Source: Mesorhizobium ventifaucium
GTDB taxonomy: Bacteria > Pseudomonadota > Alphaproteobacteria > Rhizobiales > Rhizobiaceae
Length of the DNA stretch: 64,000 nucleotides
NCBI RefSeq assembly: GCF_935822925.1
Contig: NZ_CAKXZS010000023.1
Span: forward strand, 248,001-312,000
Direction of reading: 5' to 3'
The notes beneath the pieces were generated by a model. That model did not search any database. It saw only the letters and a list, made by a program, of their open reading frames with translations, and had not been told where the DNA came from. Every line of letters starts with the position of its first letter. Positions within the stretch are counted from its first letter, which is position 1. Below are positions 1 to 8,316 of this stretch, one piece after another. A program made the position numbers and the translations under genes.

Positions 1-571
1 GGGCGAGGATTGCCACACCAAGGAGAGCGGCGCCCATACCGGCTGTATTTCGGCCGAGATGCTGAAAGATGCGGGCGCCAGTCACGTCATCGTCGGCCAT
101 TCCGAACGCCGCGCCGATCACAATGAGGACGACGCCATTGTCCAGGCAAAGGCGTCCGCGGCGTGGCGCGCCGGGCTGGTTGCCATCATCTGCATCGGCG
201 AGACAAGAGCCGAGCGCGAGGCGGGCGCTACGCTCGACGTGCTGTCGCGCCAGGTCGCCGGCTCGGTGCCGCCGAACGCCACGGCATCGAATACCGCCAT
301 CGCCTACGAGCCGGTATGGGCGATCGGCACGGGACTGACGCCGACCGCCGCCGACGTTGCTGAGGCGCATGCGCATATTCGCGAAAAACTGTCGGAAAAG
401 CTTGGCAGCGTGGCGGCGAAGATGCGCATCCTCTATGGCGGCTCGGTCAAGCCGTCGAACGCGGTCGAACTGCTCGGCGTGAAAAATGTCGACGGCGCGC
501 TGGTCGGCGGCGCCAGCCTGAAGGCGGCGGACTTTCTCGGCATTGCCGAAGCCTATCGAAATATCTCCTAG
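1..571 (+). CDS. tpiA: Triosephosphate isomerase (3' part; 5' end outside window)
   Basis: Interconverts dihydroxyacetone phosphate and glyceraldehyde 3-phosphate in cytosolic glycolysis and gluconeogenesis. The reading frame is open from base 2, so the start lies before the window; about 190 C-terminal residues are visible of a family that is usually about 250 long. The visible part has the catalytic histidine in VIVGHSERR, the catalytic glutamate in the loop AYEPVWAIGTG, and the phosphate-binding YGGSVKPSN. secG follows after 176 bases, and tpiA-secG-pyrG is a common order in Rhizobiales. The ATG at 59 is an internal methionine. Identification is secure. Confidence 0.97.
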   Translation, partial: GEDCHTKESGAHTGCISAEMLKDAGASHVIVGHSERRADHNEDDAIVQAKASAAWRAGLVAIICIGETRAEREAGATLDVLSRQVAGSVPPNATASNTAIAYEPVWAIGTGLTPTAADVAEAHAHIREKLSEKLGSVAAKMRILYGGSVKPSNAVELLGVKNVDGALVGGASLKAADFLGIAEAYRNIS

Positions 572-747
572 CATCGAAAGGCTGTCGGGGCACTTCGGAT
601 ACTGTGCTGCAGCAGAAAACGTTGCAACGGCCGCATTGCTTCCCATATTCCGGCCACGGGCTTGGAAATGCCGTCAAAGCATTGTATGAGCCGCCTCCAA
701 ATCACCGGTCGTATCCGCGGCCGCGCAAGGCTTTGCCAGGATAAATT

Positions 748-1206
748 ATGGAAACCGTACTGATCGTCGTCCACCTCATGGTCGTGCTCGCTCTTGTCGG
801 CGTGGTGCTGCTGCAGCGCTCCGAAGGCGGCGGCCTCGGCATCGGCGGCGGATCGGGCTTCATGACCGCGCGCGGCGCCGCCAACGCGCTGACGCGGGCG
901 ACGGCGATCCTGGCGGCGGCGTTCTTCGCCACCTCCCTGACCTTGTCGATCGTCGCCCGTTACGGCGAGAAGCCGATCGATATTCTCGATCGCGTGCCTG
1001 TGACGAACGGCGGGGGCGGCGTGCTCAACCAGTTGCCTGGCACCACGACGCCGACACCGCCGTCCGGCAGTACAACGCCAACGCCGCCTTCCGGCAATGA
1101 TGCCGCAGCCCCGGCTCCCGCTGCACCGCCAGCGGCGGATTCGACCACGCCGCCGGCCACAAACGGCGCCACCCTGCCAGTAACGCCGCAGGTTCCAAAC
1201 CAGTAA
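748..1206 (+). CDS. secG: Preprotein translocase subunit SecG
   Basis: Small inner-membrane subunit of the SecYEG export channel. The 152-residue product has two hydrophobic segments (about residues 3-22 and 48-70) around the family's conserved cytoplasmic loop (LLQRSEGGGLGIGGG), which fixes the identity. The tail after residue 75 is a low-complexity Pro/Thr/Ala stretch with a near-tandem TTPTPPSG unit; such tails are variable in alphaproteobacterial SecG. It sits between tpiA and pyrG, as in related genomes. No convincing terminator separates it from tpiA, so co-transcription is possible. Confidence 0.95.
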   Translation: METVLIVVHLMVVLALVGVVLLQRSEGGGLGIGGGSGFMTARGAANALTRATAILAAAFFATSLTLSIVARYGEKPIDILDRVPVTNGGGGVLNQLPGTTTPTPPSGSTTPTPPSGNDAAAPAPAAPPAADSTTPPATNGATLPVTPQVPNQ

Positions 1207-1417
1207 TCAGCAGACGTCCGGCGCCGCGATCTGTTGTTGTTTGAACACAGTCGCGGCAAATGCCGCACGATCACGAGGATTCGACCGGGCGCGGTACGCC
1301 AGGGCGCTTGAGGCGTCTCCGATTAATCGATTATAGATTGCGCGCGGCACTTTCGGGGTCCTTGGGGGACGCCGGGCGACGCCGTGGCAACAAGCATTGA
1401 ACGATCGGATCTTCGCC

Positions 1418-2536
1418 ATGCAGCTTCGCAGCTTCATTTTAGCCGGCCTTTGGGCCGTGCTCAGCCTTGGTGCGCCCGCTTATGCGGCCATGCCGGCGGG
1501 TAATTCGGCCCCTAAATCCGCAGTCACAACTGACGTCGTCAACGTCGCCGCCAAAAGCCATACGGCGCAACTAAAGCTCCTCAAGAAGAAAAAAGACCCG
1601 AGCGCGGCCGATCTTGCCCAGATCAGGAAGATCGAGGCCAAGATCGCGGCTGACAAGCAGGCTGCTCGAATCAAGGCGATCGAGGCAAGGAAGCTGGCGA
1701 TGCGCGAGGCGGCCAAAGCCAGGTCCGACGCGGAACGGCAGGCGTTTTTTGCCAAGAAGGGCCTCGCCAGGAAGGATAAGTCCGCTGGCCAGGCCAGGCT
1801 GGCCGATGCCAGGCCGGTCAAGATCATCGAACCGATGCAACCGATCGCACCAATCCAGTCGGCCAAGGCAATTCCCGCCGAGGCTATGAACGTCGCGCTG
1901 ACCGGCAACAACGGCGAATTGCGCAGCGAGCCGGTCGGACAGAAGCCGCAGAGCGTCGGGCTGTTCGCCGGCCTGTTCGGCGGCACGTCCTCGTCGATGT
2001 CACTGCTCCCCGAGACCCGCGCTCTCGATGCCGCTCTCGCCAGGAAGGAAGCCAGGAAGCAGTTCAAGGTGAAGCCGGAGTTCGTGCCGCAAGAGGTCGA
2101 GTTCACCGGCTATAGCCCCGGCACCATCGTCATCGATACGAGTGCGCGCCGCCTCTATCTCGTCGAATCCTCCTGGACCGCCCGCCGATATGCGATTGCG
2201 GTCGGTCGTGACGGCCTGCAGTTCAAGGGCACGGTCGCCGTCGGCGACAAGCAGGAATGGCCGCGCTGGATCCCGACGCTCGAGATGCAGAAGCGTGAGC
2301 CGAAGAATTACGGCCGCTACAAGGACGGCATGCCCGGCGGCGGCGAAAACCCGCTCGGGGCGCGCGCCATCTATCTCTACGACGGCAAGAAGGACACCCA
2401 TCTGCGCATTCACGGCACCATTGCGCCGCAGTCGATCGGGACGAGCGCCTCCAACGGCTGTTTCCGCATGATCAACGAGCACGTCATGGACCTTTATCGC
2501 AGGGTGAAAGTGGGCACCAAGGTCGTCATCATCTGA
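1418..2536 (+). CDS. Exported L,D-transpeptidase (YkuD domain)
   Basis: Probably forms 3-3 cross-links in peptidoglycan or attaches proteins to it, in the periplasm. I chose the ATG at 1418 because it opens directly onto a signal peptide (MQLRSFILAGLWAVLSLG, cleavage after AYA); an in-frame TTG at 1397 would add seven residues. Residues about 45-120 are a Lys/Ala/Arg-rich, probably helical stretch. The YkuD catalytic domain covers about residues 235-372, with the conserved histidine in RIHGT and the nucleophilic cysteine in SNGCFRM near residue 346. It lies alone between secG and pyrG and ends at a strong terminator. The exact substrate is unknown. Confidence 0.9.
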   Translation: MQLRSFILAGLWAVLSLGAPAYAAMPAGNSAPKSAVTTDVVNVAAKSHTAQLKLLKKKKDPSAADLAQIRKIEAKIAADKQAARIKAIEARKLAMREAAKARSDAERQAFFAKKGLARKDKSAGQARLADARPVKIIEPMQPIAPIQSAKAIPAEAMNVALTGNNGELRSEPVGQKPQSVGLFAGLFGGTSSSMSLLPETRALDAALARKEARKQFKVKPEFVPQEVEFTGYSPGTIVIDTSARRLYLVESSWTARRYAIAVGRDGLQFKGTVAVGDKQEWPRWIPTLEMQKREPKNYGRYKDGMPGGGENPLGARAIYLYDGKKDTHLRIHGTIAPQSIGTSASNGCFRMINEHVMDLYRRVKVGTKVVII

Positions 2537-2550
2537 CGCCTTGACGGGTC

Positions 2551-2587
2551 AAACAAAAGGGCCGGCCTCGCCGGCCCTTTTGTTTTG
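2551..2587 (+). terminator. Rho-independent terminator after the L,D-transpeptidase gene
   Basis: A perfect 15-base inverted repeat (arms 2551-2565 and 2571-2585) has a 5-base loop. The arms are GC-rich next to the loop and A/T-rich outside (AAACAAAAGG...CCTTTTGTTTT), so the downstream arm supplies the U-run. It lies 15 bases after the stop codon and should insulate pyrG, which starts at 2683. Confidence 0.9.
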
Positions 2588-2682
2588 GTTCGAGCATCAC
2601 CAGGGCGCCTTCTCTGGAAAAAGCCTTCGCGGCGGTTTTTTCTCTGGCGGAATCAATTCGGCCGCGTTAAGCGATGACTCCC

Positions 2683-4311
2683 ATGGCGCGATATGTATTC
2701 ATCACAGGCGGCGTGGTCTCCTCACTCGGAAAAGGCATCGCTGCAGCGGCCCTTGGGGCTCTCTTGCAGGCGCGAGGCTATCGCGCGCGCATCAAGAAGC
2801 TTGATCCCTATCTCAATGTCGATCCCGGCACGATGTCGCCATACCAGCATGGCGAAGTCTTCGTGACGGATGACGGCGCCGAGACCGATCTCGATCTTGG
2901 CCATTATGAGCGCTTCACCGGCCGCTCGGCCAACCAGCAGGACAACATCACCACGGGCCGCATCTACAAGAACATCATCGAGCGGGAGCGACGCGGCGAC
3001 TATCTTGGCGCCACCGTGCAGGTCATTCCGCACGTCACCGACGAGATCAAGAATTTCATCCTCAACGGCAATGACGACTATGACTTCGTCCTGTGCGAGA
3101 TCGGCGGCACCGTCGGCGACATCGAGGCGATGCCGTTTCTGGAGGCGATCCGCCAACTTGGCAACGACCTGCCGCGCAACAACGCCGTCTACGTGCACCT
3201 GACGCTGATGCCCTACATCCCAACGGCGGGCGAATTGAAGACCAAGCCGACCCAGCATTCGGTCAAGGAATTGCGCGGCATCGGCATCGCGCCCGACATT
3301 CTGCTGGTCCGCGCCGACCGCCCCATCCCCAGGGAAGAGCGCCGCAAACTGTCGCTGTTCTGCAACGTGCGCGAGAGCGCGGTCATCCAGGCGCTCGACG
3401 TGCCGCACATCTACGACGTGCCGATGGCCTATCACAATGAAGGGCTGGATTCGGAAGTGCTGGCCGCTTTCGGCATCGATCCGGCGCCGAAGCCGCGGAT
3501 GGAGCCCTGGCAAGCGGTGTCCAAACGCATCCACAATCCGGAAGGCGAGGTGACCATCGCCGTCGTCGGCAAATATACCGGCCTCAAGGACGCCTACAAA
3601 TCGCTGATCGAGGCGCTGTCGCATGGCGGTCTCGCCAACCACGTCAAGGTCAAGCTCGACTGGATAGAAAGCGAGATATTCGAGAAGGAAGACCCGGCGC
3701 CGTGGCTGGAAAAGGTCCACGGCATTCTGGTCCCCGGCGGTTTTGGCGAGCGCGGCGCGGAAGGCAAGATCCTTGCGGCGAAGTTCGCCCGCGAGCGAAA
3801 AGTGCCGTATTTCGGCATCTGCTTCGGCATGCAGATGGCCTGCATCGAGGCAGCGCGTTCGCTGGCCGGCGTCAAGCATGCCTCGTCGACCGAATTCGGT
3901 CCGACCGAGGAACCGGTCGTCGGCCTGATGACGGAATGGCTGAAAGGCAACATGCTGGAGAAGCGCAGGGAAACCGGCGATCTCGGCGGCACCATGCGGC
4001 TCGGTGCCTATCAGGCGGACCTCGCCAAGGGCTCGAAGATCGCTGAGATCTATGGCGATACGCAGATCTCCGAGCGCCACCGCCACCGCTACGAGGTCAA
4101 TGTCGACTACAAGGAGCGGCTCGAGGATTGCGGCCTGGTCTTTGCCGGCATGTCGCCGGACGGCGTGCTGCCGGAGACGGTCGAATATCCGGACCATCCC
4201 TGGTTCATCGGCGTGCAATATCATCCCGAGCTGAAAAGCCGGCCGCTTGACCCGCACCCGCTGTTTGCCAGCTTCATCGAGGCGGCTGTGGAGCAGAGCC
4301 GCCTGGTCTAA
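2683..4311 (+). CDS. pyrG: CTP synthase (glutamine hydrolysing)
   Basis: Makes CTP from UTP, ATP and glutamine. I chose the ATG at 2683 (MARYVFITGGVVSSLGKG) because it gives the canonical N-terminus and 542 residues, the usual alphaproteobacterial length; an ATG three codons earlier is the alternative. The N-terminal synthetase domain covers about residues 1-265. A class I glutamine amidotransferase domain follows, with the nucleophile cysteine in GICFGMQMA near residue 379 and the catalytic His-Glu in QYHPEL near residue 512. The gene is complete and intact. Confidence 0.98.
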   Translation: MARYVFITGGVVSSLGKGIAAAALGALLQARGYRARIKKLDPYLNVDPGTMSPYQHGEVFVTDDGAETDLDLGHYERFTGRSANQQDNITTGRIYKNIIERERRGDYLGATVQVIPHVTDEIKNFILNGNDDYDFVLCEIGGTVGDIEAMPFLEAIRQLGNDLPRNNAVYVHLTLMPYIPTAGELKTKPTQHSVKELRGIGIAPDILLVRADRPIPREERRKLSLFCNVRESAVIQALDVPHIYDVPMAYHNEGLDSEVLAAFGIDPAPKPRMEPWQAVSKRIHNPEGEVTIAVVGKYTGLKDAYKSLIEALSHGGLANHVKVKLDWIESEIFEKEDPAPWLEKVHGILVPGGFGERGAEGKILAAKFARERKVPYFGICFGMQMACIEAARSLAGVKHASSTEFGPTEEPVVGLMTEWLKGNMLEKRRETGDLGGTMRLGAYQADLAKGSKIAEIYGDTQISERHRHRYEVNVDYKERLEDCGLVFAGMSPDGVLPETVEYPDHPWFIGVQYHPELKSRPLDPHPLFASFIEAAVEQSRLV

Positions 4312-4324
4312 TCGACAGGTTAGC

Positions 4325-4864
4325 ATGCAAACCTACGTCGCTCTGCTTTACAGCATCGTCCTGGGCGAGGGGCGGCGTGTCGTCATGTCCGATCTCAGGG
4401 CCATGACAGAAGGCCTGGGGCTGAACAACCCGCGCACGCTGGTGGCAACCGGCAATCTGGTTTTCGAGACGAAAGAAACACAAATTGCCGCGCTGGAGCG
4501 CCGATTGGAAACCGCGTTCCAAAAGACCTTCGGCCGCCATGTCGACATCATCGTGCGCCGTGCGGACGACTGGTTGAAGCTTGCGGCCGGCAATCCGTTT
4601 CCCGCCGAATCGGCGGCCGCCGCGGATCAGGTAGCGGTGCGCGTGATGCGCAAGCCTGTTGCCGCTGAGGCCATTACGGCACTGGAGGCCTATGTGGGCA
4701 AGGATGAACGGATGCAGGCCGTCGGCGGCGACATCTGGATCTTCTTTTCGCGCGAGACGCCAAGCTCGCGGCTTGTGGCGGCGATGGGCCATAAACGGCT
4801 CGGCATCGGCACCTCGCGCAACTGGAACACAGTGCGCAAGCTGGCCGAGATGGTCGGCAAATAG
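4325..4864 (+). CDS. DUF1697 family protein
   Basis: Start chosen at 4325 (MQTYVALLYSIVLGEG), 13 bases after pyrG, which matches the family N-terminus in place of the usual YVALLRGINVGG. The 179-residue product shows the family pattern: a short N-terminal strand, DLRAMTEGLGLNNPRTLVATGNLVF, then a C-terminal part with SRLVAAMGHKRLGIGTSRNWNTV. The function of DUF1697 is not established; it is a small, probably cytosolic alpha/beta protein. The N-terminal Arg-Gly-Ile-Asn seen in most members is replaced here by Tyr-Ser-Ile-Val. Confidence 0.8.
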   Translation: MQTYVALLYSIVLGEGRRVVMSDLRAMTEGLGLNNPRTLVATGNLVFETKETQIAALERRLETAFQKTFGRHVDIIVRRADDWLKLAAGNPFPAESAAAADQVAVRVMRKPVAAEAITALEAYVGKDERMQAVGGDIWIFFSRETPSSRLVAAMGHKRLGIGTSRNWNTVRKLAEMVGK

Positions 4865-5041
4865 AATTCCGGCAACCGATTGATTTGCCGGCTTTGGCCT
4901 TAAAAGACATTCAATCAGAACTGCGCGTTTCGTTGCAGCGTAACGGTTGATCGCCTCCTTTGTCACGTTTGGTGATTCGATTTCGGTAGAACGATATGAG
5001 AGACTTCGTTTTTGGCCCCACTTTTTTCACCATCGGGCCCT

Positions 5042-5117
5042 GTTTGCCGGAAACCACATGGTCAGCAGTGAATTTAAAGGTTCGATCAGGCGCATAGCGA
5101 TCGACCGGGAGGAAACA
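5042..5117 (+). promoter_or_regulatory. Leader of DUF982 gene, conserved with the leader at 11736
   Basis: The 76 bases before this DUF982 start match the 76 bases before the second DUF982 gene (11736-11811). Both begin TTTGCCGG, share GTGAATTTAA, GGTTCGATC and GCGATCGAC, and end in a GGGAGGAAA ribosome site. Conservation of untranslated DNA at two loci about 6.7 kb apart suggests a shared promoter or 5'-UTR signal retained since duplication. Confidence 0.6.
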
Positions 5118-5420
5118 ATGGATCGCCTGCAATTCTTTTCGCCAGTGCGGATTTCGCGCGGGCAGGAAAGCCCTGCCGAAGAAATTGATAGCGTAGCCGA
5201 AGCGATGGAGTTCTTGCGCAAATGGCCAATCGGGCGGCGTGGGCCAGTCTACCGATGCGCAGTGAATTGCTGCTCCGCGGCTCTGGCGGGCCGAATGTCG
5301 GTAGAGGAAGCAAGGAAGGCTTTTACCGGCTTCGCTCGCATCACGCGCTTGCTCGACGAAGACATGGCGCTGCCGATAGGCGGCGGCAATGTTGATAGTG
5401 TGCATGCGCTGAGGCGATGA
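5118..5420 (+). CDS. DUF982 family protein (copy 1)
   Basis: The start at 5118 is set by the strong GGGAGG site 8 bases upstream and by alignment with the paralogue at 11812. The 100-residue product (MDRLQFFSPVRISRG...) has the family core WPIGRRGPVYRCAVNCCSAA followed by an Ala/Glu helix and FTGFARITRLL. DUF982 is a small family confined mainly to Rhizobiales and its function is unknown. This copy and the second one are very similar and bracket the trehalose/glycosidase operon. A damaged fragment of the same family follows at 5444. Confidence 0.8.
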   Translation: MDRLQFFSPVRISRGQESPAEEIDSVAEAMEFLRKWPIGRRGPVYRCAVNCCSAALAGRMSVEEARKAFTGFARITRLLDEDMALPIGGGNVDSVHALRR

Positions 5421-5443
5421 ACGTTCATAATTTGCACTTTGCC

Positions 5444-5510
5444 GCGTGGGGCCCGATCTACCAAGGAGCGGTGAATTGCTGCTCCGAGGCGGCCTGGCGG
5501 GCTCGGCGGC
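5444..5510 (+). pseudogene. Fragment of a DUF982 gene (partial duplication)
   Basis: DNA from GCGTGGG through GTGAATTGCTGCTCCG to CTGGCGGGC repeats the central part of the neighbouring DUF982 gene (about 5236-5300) with small changes and an insertion. In frame it reads WGPIYQGAVNCCSEAAW against RGPVYRCAVNCCSAALA in the intact gene. Neither end of the family is present, so this is a remnant, probably from a partial tandem duplication. Confidence 0.65.
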
Positions 5511-5546
5511 TCATGGGCCCGCTTCAAACCGGGTTGCACCGCTTTC

Positions 5547-5585
5547 AAAGCGCGTCGCGTTTACGGCCTCATGCGACGCGCTTTA
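5547..5585. repeat. Short palindromic repeat, copy A
   Basis: An imperfect palindrome starts AAAGCGCGTCGC and ends GCGACGCGCTTTA around a 14-base centre. A second copy with the same arms lies at 57540-57581, more than 50 kb away. Both are intergenic, close to a gene's 3' end, which is typical of the dispersed palindromic elements of rhizobial genomes. Confidence 0.75.
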
Positions 5586-5626
5586 GCCATGCCCGCGAAC
5601 CTGTCTGGTGATCACCGAGATCGCGA

Positions 5627-6388
5627 TCAGGACACCCGCGCCGCGCCGAAATTGGCCTCGAGCCAGGCTATTGCCTCGGTCACGTCGCCGAGACCGTAGC
5701 TTGCAACCGTCGGCCCGCGCGGCTTCACGCGGATAGAGATGCCGTTGGCCTCGTTTATTGCCTCGAAACCGTGTTCGTCCGAGCTGTCATCCCCGAGGAA
5801 TACCGGCCGCCGGCCGGCAAAGGGCGCGGTTTCCATGAAACGCCGGATGGCAGCACCTTTGACGGCTTCCAGCGGCATGAGTTCAACGCCAGCGTTTCCC
5901 GCAATCACGCGATACCCGGGCGGAAGCTGCGTCAATGCCTGTTCGACAAGCTGCGTTGCCCGGGCAAGCAGTTGCGGCGCAGCGCGGGTATGGATGGCCA
6001 AGACCGGCCCTTTGCGCTCGACATATACCTTGCCTCCACCCAGTTCGGCCTCGATCTCGTCGGCAAGGGCCGCGATATCCGCCGGAGCGTCGGCAATGTT
6101 GACTTGGCCGTCCGGCGTCAACCGATGCTCTAGCCCGTACAGCCCTGCAACGCGCAGCTTCAGGGGATGAAACAATCTGTCGACGGCAGAGACCGAACGT
6201 CCGGTGATGAAGGCGAGGGCGCCGCCCAGCCTTCGCTCGATTCTTCCGAGAAGCTGACGCAGTTCATCACCGACGAAGACAGCGTCGGGATGAGCGGCAT
6301 GTTCCAGCAAGGTGCCGTCGATATCGAGAAAAAGCGCCCATTGCTCGTCCGGCAGGTCGGGGGCCAGCGGCAGTCTCAGGTCCGTCAC
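5627..6388 (-). CDS. otsB: Trehalose-6-phosphate phosphatase
   Basis: Removes the phosphate from trehalose 6-phosphate in the cytosol. The HAD-type active site motif FLDIDGTLLEH lies near residues 19-29 (first Asp is the nucleophile) and the C-terminal metal-binding motif GDDSSDEHGFEA near residue 199. At 253 residues it has the normal length. The start is GTG at 6388, overlapping the otsA stop as GTGA, so it is translationally coupled and last in the minus-strand operon. Given the unusual partner synthase, the substrate could be another glycosyl phosphate, but trehalose 6-phosphate is the simplest reading. Confidence 0.9.
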   Translation of the reverse strand: MTDLRLPLAPDLPDEQWALFLDIDGTLLEHAAHPDAVFVGDELRQLLGRIERRLGGALAFITGRSVSAVDRLFHPLKLRVAGLYGLEHRLTPDGQVNIADAPADIAALADEIEAELGGGKVYVERKGPVLAIHTRAAPQLLARATQLVEQALTQLPPGYRVIAGNAGVELMPLEAVKGAAIRRFMETAPFAGRRPVFLGDDSSDEHGFEAINEANGISIRVKPRGPTVASYGLGDVTEAIAWLEANFGAARVS

Positions 6389-8145
6389 GACGCCGCCTTT
6401 CGTGCTCGCTCGAAGAGGGAAACGACGTTGTTGCTGTTGGATGGCCGCTCGCCGTTGCCAGTCACCCCGCGTTTGCGAAGGCGGGCAGCGTCCAGCAGCA
6501 TGCTGCCGGCCCAGCGATAGACATTGTTGTCGCGGACCATCTCGCGCATGGGCCGCATGCGCTCGCGCTGCTCGTCCGGCGTCATGGTCAGCGCCTGGAG
6601 CAGCGCCTCGCTCATCATGGTCGCATCATAGGGGTTGACGATCAGTGCCTCCAGGAGTTCGCGCGAAGCGCCGGCAAAGGTGCTGAGCAGCAGCACGCCC
6701 TGTTCGTCGTCGCGCGCCGCGACGAATTCCTTGGCCACCAGGTTCATGCCGTCATGCAGGCTGGTGACCATGCATATGTCGGCGGCGCGATAGATCTCGT
6801 AGACCTGCTCCTGCGAGTGATGTTCGGCGAGCATCAGGACGGGACTGTAGTTCTCGCCGCCGTAGCGCTGGTTGAGCTCTTCGGCATAGCGAAGGCATTC
6901 GTCATGAAGCTGCTGGTAGGCCGGCAATGTGCCCCGGCTGGGCGCCGCGACCTGCAGGAAAACCACTTTGCCTACCCATTCGGGATATCGCGTGAACAAT
7001 TCGTCCAGGGCATGAAAGCGATCGAGAATGCCTTTGGTGTAGTCGAGGCGTTCGACGCCGACGCACAGTTTGACGTTCGCCGGCAGCCCGAATCTGTCGC
7101 GGACACGGGCACGGCATTCCTCGACAGGCGGCAATCTTGCCAGCAGTTCGGACGGCCATTCTATGGAAATGGGGTAAGCGTGGACCAGAGTCGTTTGCCC
7201 GCCATAGGAGATCGCCGCGTCCGCCCGTTCTATCCGGCTTTCCAGGAAGCGGTCGACGCTCTCGGTGAAGTTGTTGGCATGAAACTGCGTATGGAAGCCG
7301 ATGATGGAGCTGCCCAGCAATCCTTCCAGAATCCGTTCACGCCATGGACAGATGCTGTACACTTCCGAGTTGGGCCATGGGATATGCCAGAAAGTAATGA
7401 TGATCGCCTCGGGCAGGCGCTCACGGATCATGCGCGGCAAGAGCGCGAAGTGGTAGTCCTGGACCAGCACGATCGGCCGCTCGTTGCGCGCTTCGGCAAC
7501 CACCGTATCGGCGAACTTCCGGTTGACAGCCTCATAGGCCTCCCAATCCGAGGCGCGAAAAATCGGGCGGGTGAAGGCGATATGGCAAAGCGGCCACAGA
7601 CCTTCATTGGCGAAGCCCAGATAATAGGCGTGGTATTCTTCCTCGGTTAGCCAGACCCTGCGCAGCGTGTAGGACGGATTGCCAGGCGGCACCTCAACAC
7701 GGTCGTTCTCATCGACGGTGAGACGGTCCGCTGTTCCGCCGCCATACGCAATCCAGGTGCCGGCGCAGGCGCGGGTGATCGGCTCAAGCGCCGAAACCAG
7801 CCCGCTGGCCGGCACCAGGAGCTCGATGCCATCATCCCTAGTGTTGTGGATGTAGGGCTCGCGGTTGGATACGACGATCACCTGCGTCTCCGGCAGATCG
7901 TCGGCCAGGATTTTGCGCAACGTGTCTGGCGACCATGTGATCAGCGCTGCATCGGCCGAGTGGCCATTCTTTTCAAATTCCCGCAGCACCGTGCGGGCCG
8001 CTTCCGAAGCCACGTCATCGCCTGCGGAGGATGCTGCCGCAGGTATGTGGCGCCGGTGGGATATCGAGAACACCAGGGCAACAGCGGAAAGGCCAAGGCT
8101 TGCAATGATTAGAACCCAGAGCACCTCTATGCCAAAGTCTGACAT
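6385..8145 (-). CDS. otsA: GT20 trehalose-6-phosphate synthase with N-terminal membrane segment
   Basis: Retaining GT20 glycosyltransferase, expected to join glucose from a nucleotide sugar to glucose 6-phosphate. Family motifs are present: VVSNREPY near residue 93, VQDYHFALLPRMIR, FWHIPWPNSE, FHTQFHANNF, VERLDYTKGI and the C-terminal DGMNLVAKEFVAAR. Unusually, about 90 residues precede the catalytic domain, including a hydrophobic helix at about residues 4-27 (IEVLWVLIIASLGLSAVALV), so the enzyme looks anchored in the inner membrane. The start is uncertain: ATG at 8145 is used, ATG at 8181 and TTG at 8316 are in frame, and none has a good ribosome site. It overlaps otsB. Confidence 0.85.
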   Translation of the reverse strand: MSDFGIEVLWVLIIASLGLSAVALVFSISHRRHIPAAASSAGDDVASEAARTVLREFEKNGHSADAALITWSPDTLRKILADDLPETQVIVVSNREPYIHNTRDDGIELLVPASGLVSALEPITRACAGTWIAYGGGTADRLTVDENDRVEVPPGNPSYTLRRVWLTEEEYHAYYLGFANEGLWPLCHIAFTRPIFRASDWEAYEAVNRKFADTVVAEARNERPIVLVQDYHFALLPRMIRERLPEAIIITFWHIPWPNSEVYSICPWRERILEGLLGSSIIGFHTQFHANNFTESVDRFLESRIERADAAISYGGQTTLVHAYPISIEWPSELLARLPPVEECRARVRDRFGLPANVKLCVGVERLDYTKGILDRFHALDELFTRYPEWVGKVVFLQVAAPSRGTLPAYQQLHDECLRYAEELNQRYGGENYSPVLMLAEHHSQEQVYEIYRAADICMVTSLHDGMNLVAKEFVAARDDEQGVLLLSTFAGASRELLEALIVNPYDATMMSEALLQALTMTPDEQRERMRPMREMVRDNNVYRWAGSMLLDAARLRKRGVTGNGERPSNSNNVVSLFERARKAAS

Positions 8146-8316
8146 TGGAACAACGATCTTCTCCGGCCGATCGGTGGCCATTTTGTTTGTTTTCGAATTC
8201 GCAGCCGCCAACGTGACAAGCTGCCGTGCGTCGGAACGCTTAGACGGGGTATCGGTTCCGCTAATTGCAGCCGCGCGGTTGGTTCCATGCGAAAGCCAAA
8301 CTAGGGCCGCACCCAA

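Noticed and set aside
2722..4326. A 534-residue open frame antisense to pyrG
   Set aside because: pyrG is complete and certain on the plus strand; the antisense frame has no recognisable domain.
4869..4891. CCGGCAA/TTGCCGG hairpin after the DUF1697 gene, considered as a terminator
   Set aside because: The loop is 9 bases and only short T stretches follow (CTTTGG), so it is too weak to call.
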